A stretch of DNA of 64,000 bases from Trinickia caryophylli. GTDB lineage: Bacteria; Pseudomonadota; Gammaproteobacteria; Burkholderiales; Burkholderiaceae. The DNA lies in the NCBI RefSeq assembly GCF_034424545.1, contig NZ_CP139970.1, positions 1,674,001 to 1,738,000 of the forward strand. The letters run 5' to 3'. The notes below the pieces were generated by a model that made no database searches, was not told where the DNA came from, and saw only the letters and a list, made by a program, of their open reading frames with translations. The position numbers and the translations under genes were made by a program. Shown here one piece after another: positions 50,441-59,942 of this stretch. The stretch's first letter is position 1. The number at the start of each line of letters is the position of its first letter.

Positions 50441-51075
50441 GGCCGTGCCCCTGTGGCCCGCGGCGGCGCCCCCGCAGCGGAGGCGCCCACGCGTGCCCAT
50501 TCGAGACGAGCCACGACGTCGACGGGAAGGGCACTTCGCCGGGCCCCCCGGATATCGGTTATCTCGGCGGCGCGTACACCGGGCACGCGGGCGAGGCGCC
50601 CGATCCAGCCTGCGGCGACGGTGGAATCCGTTGCCCCAGCCCGCAACTCCACACCCGCTTCGGTATGGTGCAGCCGATAAAGCGCGACGCCCGGAGAGGG
50701 CTCGCCACTCAAGGCATCGACGAGCGCCGACAGGTCCCGGCCCGGCCCTGCAAGACGGGCGACGAAGATATCGCGCTCGCGCGCCTGGGTCTCGATGGCG
50801 TCGAGCCGCGCACGCTCGGCGAGCAGCGGCTCGAGCCCGCGCAGCTGCGCTGCGAGCGCCGAGCGCGGACCGGCCTCGCGCGCATCCCCGAAGGCATTCC
50901 ACGCGATTGCCGCTCCTGCCGCCGCAATGCCGGCCGCGGCTGCCGACGCGCACTCGATGAGCCGCCGGCGGCCACGGCCACGCTTGAGCGCCTGCCGGTA
51001 CGGCAGCAGATTCAATCCGCCAAGACACAGGCCCGTCACGCACCCATCGCGGTTCGTAAGCAGCCTTGCGGTCAT
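50437..51075 (-). CDS. pilN: Type IV pilus assembly protein PilN
   Basis: This 212-residue protein contains the PilN hallmark GGLNLLPYRQALKR near residue 20, one membrane helix (about 45-62), and a periplasmic domain ending in a Pro/Ala/Arg tail. The conserved NLLPYR binds PilM. ATG at 51075 overlaps the pilM stop (ATGA). The 17 residues before the motif are longer than usual. Confidence 0.88.
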   Translation of the reverse strand: MTARLLTNRDGCVTGLCLGGLNLLPYRQALKRGRGRRRLIECASAAAAGIAAAGAAIAWNAFGDAREAGPRSALAAQLRGLEPLLAERARLDAIETQARERDIFVARLAGPGRDLSALVDALSGEPSPGVALYRLHHTEAGVELRAGATDSTVAAGWIGRLARVPGVRAAEITDIRGARRSALPVDVVARLEWARVGASAAGAPPRATGARP

Positions 51076-52094
51076 GGCGCCTCCCCGCGCAGCGCGAGTC
51101 CGAAAGCAACGGCGAACGCAGCCGCTCGCGGCTGGCCGCAAGCATGCGGGAACTGCCCGCGCACGCTGCCGTCGACGAATGCCGCGCAATCGAACGTCGA
51201 GACTGTGCAGCCGAGCGCATCGCCGATATCGGCAAGCGTCAAGCCATAGCCCTCGAGCCTATCGAGGTCGCCTGCGACGATCGCGCGCGCCAATGCCCGA
51301 GAGCCCGAAAGCCCGCGCAGCGCCGCTACCGGATCGCCGCCGGCGGCGCAGTGGATTTCGTCTGCCGGCGTGCCATGCTCGACGCGCCACGCGTAAAAGC
51401 CGTCTGCACCAATCCAGACAGCCGCGTACGCGTCGCCCTCTTGCCGCTCGAGCGCTGCCGCCCGGCAAAGAGCACGGCAAGCCGCCAGCGGCTCGGCATC
51501 GACGGCATCGAGCACGACGCCCGCCGCGGCCGCCACCTCCACGCGCATCTCCACCCATTGCCGTTGTGCAGCCGCGATCATGAGAGATGGATCGCCGACG
51601 GCATGGCTCGATGCCCCCGCGGACATAACCCCAACCGGGTGCCCCAGCGACCAATCGAGCGCGAGCGTGTCACCCGGAAAGCCCGTGACACGCTCGGCCT
51701 GGGCCCGCACCAGGGGTTCCATGGCCGGCAAAGCCGCGTCGGACAAGGCAGCAGCGGTCATGGTCATTGCGGGGTGCCGGGCGGCGGGCACCAGCGCACG
51801 AAAAACGGCGCTGCCGGGCAGTGCCATGGCGTAGGACACGGCGCGCGCGCCGTGCCGGCCGGGCCACGCGTCGACGAGCCGCGCGAGCGCCGAGGCCGCA
51901 GCCTCGCGTTCGGCCGGCGCCGCGCCGCCTTGCCAGGCGGGCTCGAGCGGCGCCGCGCCGAACCACTCCACGCGGACAGACGCCGCGTGAGAGCCGCCGC
52001 GGCTCAGTATCGCGAGCCGCACTTCCGTTGTGTCGAGATCGATGCCGCCGGCATAGCGGCGTGCGCCGCGCCGGCGGCGCGTCAGGATGGGCAT
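51072..52094 (-). CDS. pilM: Type IV pilus assembly protein PilM, divergent
   Basis: This 340-residue protein has actin-like PilM features: GGIDLDTTEVRLAILSRGGS, VSYAMALPGSAVFRALVPAA, VGVMSAGAS, and a second phosphate-binding region near AVWIGADG. The family ring scaffolds PilN. It is weaker in sequence than classic PilM. ATG at 52094 follows GAGGAG. First gene of the pil-aro block, divergent from mrcA. Confidence 0.78.
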   Translation of the reverse strand: MPILTRRRRGARRYAGGIDLDTTEVRLAILSRGGSHAASVRVEWFGAAPLEPAWQGGAAPAEREAAASALARLVDAWPGRHGARAVSYAMALPGSAVFRALVPAARHPAMTMTAAALSDAALPAMEPLVRAQAERVTGFPGDTLALDWSLGHPVGVMSAGASSHAVGDPSLMIAAAQRQWVEMRVEVAAAAGVVLDAVDAEPLAACRALCRAAALERQEGDAYAAVWIGADGFYAWRVEHGTPADEIHCAAGGDPVAALRGLSGSRALARAIVAGDLDRLEGYGLTLADIGDALGCTVSTFDCAAFVDGSVRGQFPHACGQPRAAAFAVAFGLALRGEAP

Positions 52095-52280
52095 GTTTTC
52101 TCCTCGAGGCAGCCCCCGCGTGGCGGCCGCCCTGCATGTTTTGACGTGGAGAAATTGTGCGAACGGCAGTATCGTCTGAACACTCGGCCGGACGGCCAAT
52201 CGATTTAGAGACAAGAGGAAGCGGAAGCGTCGTGCGGATCCCCCCCATTAAGCCAATCGAAAGGCGCATCGAGCGCCGGC

Positions 52281-52286
52281 TATAAT
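52281..52286 (+). promoter_or_regulatory. Possible -10 element for mrcA
   Basis: TATAAT lies 25 bases before the mrcA ATG. No clear -35 is visible 16-18 bases upstream. The 217-base gap to pilM holds the promoters of both directions. Confidence 0.4.
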
Positions 52287-52311
52287 CGCGGCCTCAGCCC
52301 TCAGCTTTTTT

Positions 52312-54747
52312 ATGCAGCCGATCGACCCTCCCCCGCCAGAGTCCCCCCCGCCCTCCGCCAGCGCCGCATCGCCGCGCTGGCGGCGCGTGCTCGTGAAGTG
52401 TCTCGTATGGTCGGCCGGGCTTTGCGCCGCAGGCGCAGTGAGCGTCGGGCTGGTGCTCGGCTACGGGCTCGTGGTCGCCAGCCCACGGCTGCCGTCGATC
52501 GAGGCGCTCACCGATTACCGCCCGAAAATTCCGCTGCGCATCTACACGGCCGACCACATCCTGATCGGCGAATTCGGCGAGGAGCGGCGCGATGTCGTGC
52601 ACATCGCCGACGTACCCGTATTCCTGAAGCAGGCGATCCTCGCGATCGAAGACGCTCGCTTTTACGATCATGGCGGAGTCGATCTCGCGGGCATCGTGCG
52701 GGCAAGCGTGGCGGCGCTCTACAACGGCCACGCGACGCAAGGCGCGAGCACGATCACGATGCAAGTGGCGCGCAACTTCTTCCTGTCGAGCGAAAAGACG
52801 TACACGCGCAAGGTGTACGAGATGATGCTCGCCTACAAGATCGAGCGCGAACTCTCGAAGGACCAGATCCTCGAGGTCTACATGAATCAGATCTACCTCG
52901 GTCAGCGCGCCTACGGGTTCGCATCGGCCGCGCGGATCTATTTCGGCAAGGACCTCAGGCACATCACGCTCGCCGAAGCCGCCATGCTCGCCGGCCTGCC
53001 GAAAGCCCCGTCGGCTTATAACCCGATCGTCAACCCGGCGCGGGCCAAGCTGCGCCAGCAGTACATCCTGCAGCGCATGCTGGAACTCGGCGACATCACC
53101 CAGGCCCAGTACGACGCAGCCGCCAACGAGCCGCTCGCGGTCGTGAGGACGCCCGTACAGCAGTTCAGCGTGCACGCTGAATACGTGGCCGAGATGGTCC
53201 GCCAGGCAATGTACGCGCAATATCACGACGAAGCCTACACGCGCGGGCTCTCCGTCGTGACGACGATAGACTCTGCCGATCAGGCCAACGCCTACCGTGC
53301 GTTGCGGCGCGGCCTTTTGGCCTATGACGCGCGCCGTGGCTACCGGGGGCCCGAGGGCTATATCGCACTGCCGCCTTCGGCCGACGCACGCAAGGATGCT
53401 ATCGCCAATGCGCTCGCGAGCCGCCCCGACAATGGCGAGATCGCGGCCGCCGTGGTGACGGCCGCCGAGCCGCGCCGCGTCGAAGCCTCGTTCGGCGACG
53501 GCACCGTGATCGCGCTCGAAGGGGACGGCCTGCGTTTTGCCGCGAGCGCGCTCTCGCCGCGCGCGCAACCGAACGCCCGCATCCGGCCCGGTGCGATCGT
53601 GCGTGTAGCGAGACGCGACAACGGCAGTTGGGGAATCGTGCAGTTGCCGCAAGTCGAAGGCGCCTTCATTTCGATCGTGCCGCAAGACGGCGCGATCCGC
53701 TCGCTCGTCGGCGGGTTCGATTTCAACAAGAACAAGTTCAATCACGTCGTGCAGGCATGGCGCCAGCCCGGCTCGAGCTTCAAGCCATTCATCTACTCGG
53801 CCTCGCTCGAAAAGGGCCTGGGCCCCGCCACCGTCATCAACGACGCCCCGCTCTTTTTCAGCGCGGCGCAAACGGGCGGTACGCCGTGGGAGCCGAAGAA
53901 CTACGGCGGCGGCTTCGACGGCCCGATGACGATGCGCACGGCATTGCAAAAATCACGCAACCTCGTGTCGATCCGCATCCTGGCGCATATCGGCACGCAC
54001 TACGCGCAGCAATACATCACGCGCTTCGGCTTCGACGCAGAGCGTCATCCGGCCTATCTGCCGATGGCGCTGGGGGCGGGCCTCGTCACACCGCTGCAGA
54101 TGGCCGGGGCCTACTCCGTCTTCGCCAACGGCGGCTATCGCGTGAACCCCTACCTGATCTCGGAGGTGACGGACCCGCAAGGCATCGTCCTCGCGCGCGC
54201 GCAGCCGATCGTCGCCGAGCAGAGCGCGCCGCGCGCGATCACCGAGGCCAATGCCTATGTGATGACGAGCCTGCTGCAAAGCGTGGCGCAGCGCGGCACG
54301 GGAGCGAAGTCGAACGAGTTGGGCCGCAAGGATCTCGCCGGCAAGACGGGCACGACGAACGAATCGCGCGACGCGTGGTTCGCGGGCTACCAGCACACGC
54401 TTGCCGCGATCGCATGGGTCGGCTATGACAACCCGCGCAGCCTCGGCGATCGGGAAACGGGCGGCGGCGTGGCGCTGCCGATCTGGATCGACTACATGCG
54501 CGATGCGCTCAAGGGAGTGCCGGCCTACCAGATGCCGATGCCGGCAGACGTTCAGTCGCTCGCCGGCGAGCTTTACCTGGACGGTTTCCAGCCGGGCCAG
54601 GGCTTCGTCGCGTCGGTCGGCGTGCCGTCTCCCGAAGAGAGCACGGGAGACGGGCAGCCGGAGGTGGCCGGAGCATCGGGCACACACCCCGCCGCGTCCG
54701 CGGAGGACGAATCGCAACGCGTCACCAATCTGCTCGACGGCAGGTAG
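52312..54747 (+). CDS. mrcA: Penicillin-binding protein 1A
   Basis: This 811-residue class A PBP has a cytoplasmic Pro-rich tail, a membrane helix (about 26-53), a GT51 glycosyltransferase domain with catalytic Glu113 (IEDARFYDHGG) and QGASTITMQVARNF, an OB-like insert, and a transpeptidase domain with S488-S-F-K491, S548-R-N550 and K678-T-G680. It polymerises and cross-links peptidoglycan. It is monocistronic and faces the pil operon, as in many proteobacteria. Confidence 0.96.
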   Translation: MQPIDPPPPESPPPSASAASPRWRRVLVKCLVWSAGLCAAGAVSVGLVLGYGLVVASPRLPSIEALTDYRPKIPLRIYTADHILIGEFGEERRDVVHIADVPVFLKQAILAIEDARFYDHGGVDLAGIVRASVAALYNGHATQGASTITMQVARNFFLSSEKTYTRKVYEMMLAYKIERELSKDQILEVYMNQIYLGQRAYGFASAARIYFGKDLRHITLAEAAMLAGLPKAPSAYNPIVNPARAKLRQQYILQRMLELGDITQAQYDAAANEPLAVVRTPVQQFSVHAEYVAEMVRQAMYAQYHDEAYTRGLSVVTTIDSADQANAYRALRRGLLAYDARRGYRGPEGYIALPPSADARKDAIANALASRPDNGEIAAAVVTAAEPRRVEASFGDGTVIALEGDGLRFAASALSPRAQPNARIRPGAIVRVARRDNGSWGIVQLPQVEGAFISIVPQDGAIRSLVGGFDFNKNKFNHVVQAWRQPGSSFKPFIYSASLEKGLGPATVINDAPLFFSAAQTGGTPWEPKNYGGGFDGPMTMRTALQKSRNLVSIRILAHIGTHYAQQYITRFGFDAERHPAYLPMALGAGLVTPLQMAGAYSVFANGGYRVNPYLISEVTDPQGIVLARAQPIVAEQSAPRAITEANAYVMTSLLQSVAQRGTGAKSNELGRKDLAGKTGTTNESRDAWFAGYQHTLAAIAWVGYDNPRSLGDRETGGGVALPIWIDYMRDALKGVPAYQMPMPADVQSLAGELYLDGFQPGQGFVASVGVPSPEESTGDGQPEVAGASGTHPAASAEDESQRVTNLLDGR

Positions 54748-54773
54748 GGCACACCGGCCGCAACGAGGCGGGC

Positions 54774-54803
54774 ACGTCGCTGAACGTCGCCGAACGTCGC
54801 AAA
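54774..54803. repeat. Three ACGTCGC repeats at 10-base period
   Basis: ACGTCGC recurs at 54774, 54784 and 54794, in the 64-base gap between the converging mrcA and cyaY genes. No terminator hairpin is apparent. Confidence 0.7.
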
Positions 54804-54811
54804 GGGACGCG

Positions 54812-55135
54812 TCAGGAAGGCACGACGAACGTAACCGGCTCGCCCGCGTGCTGCGTCGCGTATTCGGACAGCGCGGCGAAGAACTCGGCGCCGCTGCGCG
54901 TGTCGCGCCACTGGCCGTCCGCATATCTGAAGTGAAAGCCGCCCGCCTTCGCCGCGATCCAGATCTCCTGCATCGGCGGCTGCAGATTGACGATGATCTT
55001 CGAGCCGTTGTCGAACTCGAGGGTGAGCACGTTGCCGTTGCGGGACGCTTCGATATCCGCATCGATGTCGTCGAGCGCCCCCTCGATCGCGGCGAGGACC
55101 GCTTCGGCCCGGGTGAGGTAGTCATTGTCGGTCAT
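54812..55135 (-). CDS. cyaY: Frataxin homologue CyaY
   Basis: This 107-residue protein has the frataxin fold: acidic first helix ([20 protein letters not shown]), then [20 protein letters not shown] and [16 protein letters not shown]. It binds iron and tunes iron-sulfur cluster assembly by IscS. It is divergent from lptM-lysA, 48 bases away. Confidence 0.95.
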   Translation of the reverse strand: MTDNDYLTRAEAVLAAIEGALDDIDADIEASRNGNVLTLEFDNGSKIIVNLQPPMQEIWIAAKAGGFHFRYADGQWRDTRSGAEFFAALSEYATQHAGEPVTFVVPS

Positions 55136-55183
55136 GCTAAACTCCGGCGCTTAAACACATTCACAGGCCATTCAGAGGCAGTC

Positions 55184-55489
55184 ATGCGAGTCGTTTTCAG
55201 GATGAGCGCGATTGTAGCGGCTTTGGCCGTTGCGGCAAGCGCGTCGTTGGCAGGCTGCGGCCAACGCGGGCCACTCTATCTGCCGACCGTACCGCCGCTG
55301 CCGCAAAAACCGGGCACGCAACCCGTGCCGCAGGCCGCCCAGGCAGATATCGCACCCGAGGCCGAAACGCCTTCGGCCACCTCGGCGCCGCTCATGTTGT
55401 CGCCTGCCGACGAACTCGGAACGGGATCGAGCGCGAAGGCTCGAGCGCCCGCAAGTGCGCCGTCTTCGGTCAGCGCGCCCAACGAGTGA
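55184..55489 (+). CDS. lptM: LPS translocon maturation lipoprotein LptM (YifL-like)
   Basis: This 101-residue lipoprotein has a short leader and lipobox LAGC followed by GQRGPLYLP, the conserved LptM motif. The remainder is Pro/Ala-rich and disordered. LptM assists LptD disulfide maturation. It is followed by lysA after 46 bases, the conserved order lptM-lysA next to cyaY. Confidence 0.9.
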   Translation: MRVVFRMSAIVAALAVAASASLAGCGQRGPLYLPTVPPLPQKPGTQPVPQAAQADIAPEAETPSATSAPLMLSPADELGTGSSAKARAPASAPSSVSAPNE

Positions 55490-55535
55490 AGCAGCGAAAC
55501 GCCCCAACCCGTAGCCCAGCATTCGAGTCCCGCGC

Positions 55536-56798
55536 ATGTCCCAATCCGCCTTCCGGTACGTCGACGGTGTGCTGCACGCCGAAGGCGTCAGCGCCGTCGC
55601 TCTGGCCGACCAGTTCGGCACGCCGCTTTATGTCTATTCGCGCGCGGAGCTCACGCGTGCCTACGGAGCCTATGCGCAGGCGTGCGCGGGCCGCCGCGCA
55701 TCCGTGCACTTTGCGGTGAAGGCGAACAGCAACCTCGCCGTGCTCAATGTGTTCGCCCGGCTGGGTGCCGGCTTCGACATCGTGTCCGGCGGCGAACTCG
55801 CACGCGCACTGGCCGCCGGAGGCAAAGCGGAGCGCATCGTGTTTTCGGGCGTCGGCAAGAGCGCCGATGAAATGCGCGAAGCGTTGAACGCAGGCGTGAA
55901 ATGCTTCAACGTCGAGTCGATTCCGGAACTCGACAGGCTCGACGCGGTGGCCGGCGAACTCGGCAAAAAGGCACCCGTCTCGCTACGCGTCAACCCCGAC
56001 GTCGATCCGAAAACGCACCCGTACATCTCGACCGGCCTCAAGGCGAACAAGTTCGGCGTTGCCTTCGACGAAGCACGCGCGGTCTATCGGAACGCCGCCG
56101 CGATGCCGCATCTCGACGTGGTCGGCATCGACTGCCATATCGGTTCGCAGATCACCGAAATCGCGCCCTATCTCGATGCGCTCGACAAGTTGCTCGACCT
56201 CGTCGAGCAAATCGAGGCCGACGGCACGACGATCGAGCACATCGATGTGGGCGGCGGCCTCGGCATCACGTATGACGACGAAACGCCGCCCGACACGGCG
56301 CTCTTCGTGCGAACGCTGCTCGACCGTATCGAGGCGCGCGGCCACGGTCACCGCGAGGTGTTTTTCGAGCCGGGCCGCTCGCTTACGGGCAACGCAGGCG
56401 TGCTGCTCACGCGCGTAGAGTTCCTGAAGCCGGGCGCGGAAAAAAACTTCGCGATCGTCGACGCTGCCATGAACGACCTCGCCCGCCCGGCGATGTACCA
56501 GGCGTATCACGCGATCGAGCCCGTGGTGCCGCGCAGCGCTGCATCGCGCGTGTACGACGTTGTCGGCCCCGTGTGCGAAAGCGGCGACTGGCTGGGCCGG
56601 GAACGCTCGCTCGCCATCGCGCCCGGCGATCTGCTCGCCGTTCGCTCGGCGGGCGCCTACGGCTTCGTCATGAGCTCGAACTACAACACGCGCCCGCGGG
56701 CGGCCGAGGTGATGGTCGACGGTACCGAGGCGCATCTCGTGCGCCCGCGTGAGACGGTACGCGAACTCTTCGCGACTGAAACGATCCTGCCGCGCTGA
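55536..56798 (+). CDS. lysA: Diaminopimelate decarboxylase
   Basis: This 420-residue PLP enzyme (fold III) has the cofactor Lys in HFAVKANSNLAVL, the GGGLG phosphate loop, EPGRSLTGNAG, and VCESGDWLGRER with the catalytic Cys. It makes lysine from meso-diaminopimelate. It overlaps no neighbour and converges on msrQ with a 29-base gap. Confidence 0.97.
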   Translation: MSQSAFRYVDGVLHAEGVSAVALADQFGTPLYVYSRAELTRAYGAYAQACAGRRASVHFAVKANSNLAVLNVFARLGAGFDIVSGGELARALAAGGKAERIVFSGVGKSADEMREALNAGVKCFNVESIPELDRLDAVAGELGKKAPVSLRVNPDVDPKTHPYISTGLKANKFGVAFDEARAVYRNAAAMPHLDVVGIDCHIGSQITEIAPYLDALDKLLDLVEQIEADGTTIEHIDVGGGLGITYDDETPPDTALFVRTLLDRIEARGHGHREVFFEPGRSLTGNAGVLLTRVEFLKPGAEKNFAIVDAAMNDLARPAMYQAYHAIEPVVPRSAASRVYDVVGPVCESGDWLGRERSLAIAPGDLLAVRSAGAYGFVMSSNYNTRPRAAEVMVDGTEAHLVRPRETVRELFATETILPR

Positions 56799-56827
56799 AC
56801 CGGCACGCGCGCTCCGCCTGAACGGAT

Positions 56828-57532
56828 CTAGGCGCGCTGCCGGCGCTCGCGCGCTTTCGCCAGCAGCCATACGGCCAGCCGCCAGCCGAGCAGGGCAACG
56901 ACGATCGCCCCATAGATCTTCGGCAGTTGCAGATCGTGCTTGCCGGCCTTCAACCACCAGAAATGCAGGATGGCGAGCGCCGCGATCGCGTAGACGGCGC
57001 GGTGCAGCGTCTGCCAGCGGCGGCCGAGCTTGCGCGCCGCCGCGCGTGGCGACGTGGCGGCGAGCACGATCAAAAGGACGAACGCAGCAAAGCCGACGGT
57101 AATGAACGGCCGCTTGCCGATATCCTTGACGATCTCGGCGATGTCGAACCACTTGTCGAACCAGAGATAAGTCACGAAGTGCAGGCATGCGTAGAAAAAC
57201 GCGTAAAGCCCGAGCATGCGGCGAAAACGCAGCAAGGCGGTAAAGCCCGTCATCTTGCGCACCGGCGTCACGGCCAGCGTGATGCAGAGAAAGACGAGCG
57301 TCCAAAGGCCGGTCGACCATGTAATGAAGCGAATCGGGTCTGCGCCCAGGCCACCCGTGAGGCCGAGCACGAGCAGTCGCACGAGCGGATACCAAGCCGC
57401 CACGAACACAGCGACCTTCGCCGGTGCGACCCATCGATCGGCCCGGCGTGCCGGCGCGGCCTTCGCTGAGCGCAGGTTGCGCGCGGCGCTCGCATTGCGC
57501 TCGCGCGGGAGCGTCGAGGTATCGGTCGTCAT
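56828..57532 (-). CDS. msrQ: MsrQ, heme-binding membrane subunit of methionine sulfoxide reductase
   Basis: This 234-residue protein has six membrane helices and the YedZ/MsrQ motifs: TPVRKMTGFTALLRFRRMLG, FYACLHFVTYLWFD and LHRAVYAIAALAILHFWWL, whose His residues bind heme. It passes electrons from the respiratory chain to MsrP. It follows msrP by 25 bases. Confidence 0.94.
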   Translation of the reverse strand: MTTDTSTLPRERNASAARNLRSAKAAPARRADRWVAPAKVAVFVAAWYPLVRLLVLGLTGGLGADPIRFITWSTGLWTLVFLCITLAVTPVRKMTGFTALLRFRRMLGLYAFFYACLHFVTYLWFDKWFDIAEIVKDIGKRPFITVGFAAFVLLIVLAATSPRAAARKLGRRWQTLHRAVYAIAALAILHFWWLKAGKHDLQLPKIYGAIVVALLGWRLAVWLLAKARERRQRA

Positions 57533-57557
57533 TTCGGTATGCCCCGTTCGTCAAGAC

Positions 57558-58562
57558 TCAGAAGTTCTTGCGCAGATCCATGCCCTGGTACAGAGAGGCG
57601 ACGAATTCCCCATAACCGTTGAACATCAGCGTCTTGCGTTTCGGCGTAAAAAAGCCGTCCTCTCCAATCCGGCGTTCGGTGGCTTGACTCCAGCGCGGAT
57701 GATCGACATTGGGGTTCACATTCGAATAGAACCCGTACTCGTTCGGCGCGTAGGTATTCCAACTCGTCGGCGGTTGCTTTTCGACGAAGCGGATCTTCAC
57801 GATCGACTTCGCGCTCTTGAAGCCATATTTCCAGGGCAGCACCATGCGGATCGGCGCGCCGTTCTGGTTCGGGAGCACTTGCCCATAAAGCCCGACGGCG
57901 AGCAACGCAAGCGGATTCATCGCTTCGTCCATGCGCAGGCCCTCGGAATAGGGCCAATCGAGAATGGGGTCGGATAGCCCGGGCATCTGCGATCGATCGG
58001 CCAGCGTGATGAACTGCACGTACTTGGCGTTGCCTGTCGGCTGCGCGCGCTTGACGAGTTCCGCGAGCGGAAAGCCGATCCACGGTATGACCATCGACCA
58101 GCCTTCGACGCATCGGTGGCGATAAACGCGTTCCTCGAGCGGCGCCAGCTTCAGCAAATCGTCGATGTCGTAGACCTTCGCATTCTTCACCTCGCCCTCG
58201 ACGCTTACGCGCCACGGATGCGGGCGCAAGCTCCCCGCGTTGTGCGCCGGGTCGCTCTTGTCGGTGCCGAATTCATAGAAGTTGTTATAGGTGGTGACGT
58301 CCTGGTAAGGCGTCGGTTTGTCGGACACGACGAACTTCGCGTTGGTGACCGCGGCGAGCTTTTTCGCTCGCGCATCGGGCGACGCGTAGGTGGCCTGAGC
58401 GGTTCCGCTCGCACCGAAGAACCCGCCGGCAGCCGCGAGACCGGCAAACCCGGCCGCGCGCAGGAGCCGCCGCCTGTGCTCGAACACAGCACGCGGCGTA
58501 ATTTCGCTCGGGCTGACATCCTCGCCGGCGAGAAGAATGCGCTGCTCTCGTTTGATCAACAC
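57558..58562 (-). CDS. msrP: MsrP, periplasmic methionine sulfoxide reductase
   Basis: This 334-residue molybdopterin enzyme has a Tat leader ([19 protein letters not shown]), the sulfite-oxidase fold, and Cys151 in [11 protein letters not shown], the Mo ligand. It also has [12 protein letters not shown] and [18 protein letters not shown]. It repairs oxidised methionine in periplasmic proteins with MsrQ. The GTG at 58562 has AGGAG 9 bases upstream. Confidence 0.94.
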   Translation of the reverse strand: MLIKREQRILLAGEDVSPSEITPRAVFEHRRRLLRAAGFAGLAAAGGFFGASGTAQATYASPDARAKKLAAVTNAKFVVSDKPTPYQDVTTYNNFYEFGTDKSDPAHNAGSLRPHPWRVSVEGEVKNAKVYDIDDLLKLAPLEERVYRHRCVEGWSMVIPWIGFPLAELVKRAQPTGNAKYVQFITLADRSQMPGLSDPILDWPYSEGLRMDEAMNPLALLAVGLYGQVLPNQNGAPIRMVLPWKYGFKSAKSIVKIRFVEKQPPTSWNTYAPNEYGFYSNVNPNVDHPRWSQATERRIGEDGFFTPKRKTLMFNGYGEFVASLYQGMDLRKNF

Positions 58563-58664
58563 GATGACTGCTCCTCTCAAATAACGCGGGACACGGCATT
58601 CATGGCCCGCCAGCCGTATATACCGCGCGTGGGCGTGTTTGGATGCACCTGAAATCCGCAGACG

Positions 58665-58700
58665 AAAAAAAACCGCCGAAGGTGGCCCGGCGGTCTTTTT
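58665..58700 (-). terminator. Intrinsic terminator after resC
   Basis: On the minus strand ACCGCCG and CGGCGGT flank a 9-base loop and are followed by eight T. It ends the resB-resC message and separates it from msrPQ. A shorter T-run on the other strand could work in both directions. Confidence 0.88.
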
Positions 58701-58753
58701 CGGTACCGATCGGCCCGGGCACGAAACAACGCCCGGGCGCGCCTGCCTGCGGC

Positions 58754-59938
58754 TTACAGCTTGCCGTAGCTGTGCAATCCCGAGAGGAACATGTTCACGC
58801 CCAGGAATGCGAACGTCGTCACGAGCAGCCCTGTAAGCGCCCACCAGGCCGCCACGGCGCCGCGCAACCCCTTCATGAGCCGCATGTGAAGCCAGGCCGC
58901 GTAGTTGAGCCAGACGATGAGTGCCCAGGTTTCCTTCGGGTCCCAGCTCCAGTACCCACCCCACGCCTCGGCGGCCCACAGCGCACCGAGAATCGTCGCG
59001 ATCGTGAAGAATGCGAATCCCACCGCGATCGACTTGTACATGACGTCGTCGAGCACGTCGAGCGAGGGCAGGCGATCTGCGAGAACGCCGCGTTCCTTGG
59101 CCAGATACGCCACGCCCACCATGGCCGAAAGTGCGAAGCTGCCATAGCCGATGAAGTTGGCGGGTACGTGGATCTTCATCCACCAGCTCTGGAGCGCGGG
59201 CACGAGCGGCTGGATCTGCTGCGCATCGCGCGCGATCGAGTACCACATCAGGAAGCCGACCGCCGCGCCGATCACGAGCAGTACGAACGAGCCGAGCGCC
59301 CGGGTACCGTAATGCACCTCGTAGTACAGATAGAAGAGCGCCGTGATGAGACAGAACAGCACGAACACTTCATAGAGGTTCGAAATCGGAATGTGCCCGA
59401 CGTCGGCACCGATGAGGTAGGACTCGTACCAGCGCACCATCAGGCCGGTGAACCCCATCAGTACGGCGAACCAGGTCAGCTTGGAGCCGATCGCGCCGCC
59501 CGACGGCGACCGCGAAAGCATGCCGATCCAATAGAAGACCGTGGCGAGCACGAAGAGCGCGCTCATCCAGAGAATAGCCGACTGGCTCGACAGGAAATAT
59601 TTGAGGAAAAAGGCGGAGTCGGCCCGCGTCAGGTCACCGTGATAAAGCGAAATCGACGAGAGCGCGAGCACGGCGATGCCGGCCATCAACAGGCGGGCAG
59701 GCTTCCAGCGCCAGCCGAGCACGACAAGCGCGGGCGTCGAGCCTGCGAGCACGAGCTTGTCGTAATAGTTCATGTAGGCGTGGTAGCGCGAAAGGGCGAA
59801 GCCCGCACCCGCCACGAGGGCCAGCGCGAAGAGCCAGTCGATCGCGGTGAGCCGCCGCAGAAACGAACGCTCGTCAAGGACCCCGGCTGCGGGGGCGCTC
59901 GCCGTGGGGTGCGAGCGGGAGGCGTTGGTCAGATCCAT
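58754..59938 (-). CDS. Cytochrome c maturation protein ResC/CcsA (heme handling)
   Basis: This 394-residue protein has about eight membrane helices and the tryptophan-rich heme motif [13 protein letters not shown], with flanking His residues, typical of CcsA/ResC. With ResB it exports heme and attaches it to c-type cytochromes (system II). ATG at 59938 overlaps none but is 4 bases after the resB stop. Confidence 0.94.
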   Translation of the reverse strand: MDLTNASRSHPTASAPAAGVLDERSFLRRLTAIDWLFALALVAGAGFALSRYHAYMNYYDKLVLAGSTPALVVLGWRWKPARLLMAGIAVLALSSISLYHGDLTRADSAFFLKYFLSSQSAILWMSALFVLATVFYWIGMLSRSPSGGAIGSKLTWFAVLMGFTGLMVRWYESYLIGADVGHIPISNLYEVFVLFCLITALFYLYYEVHYGTRALGSFVLLVIGAAVGFLMWYSIARDAQQIQPLVPALQSWWMKIHVPANFIGYGSFALSAMVGVAYLAKERGVLADRLPSLDVLDDVMYKSIAVGFAFFTIATILGALWAAEAWGGYWSWDPKETWALIVWLNYAAWLHMRLMKGLRGAVAAWWALTGLLVTTFAFLGVNMFLSGLHSYGKL

Positions 59939-59942
59939 GATG

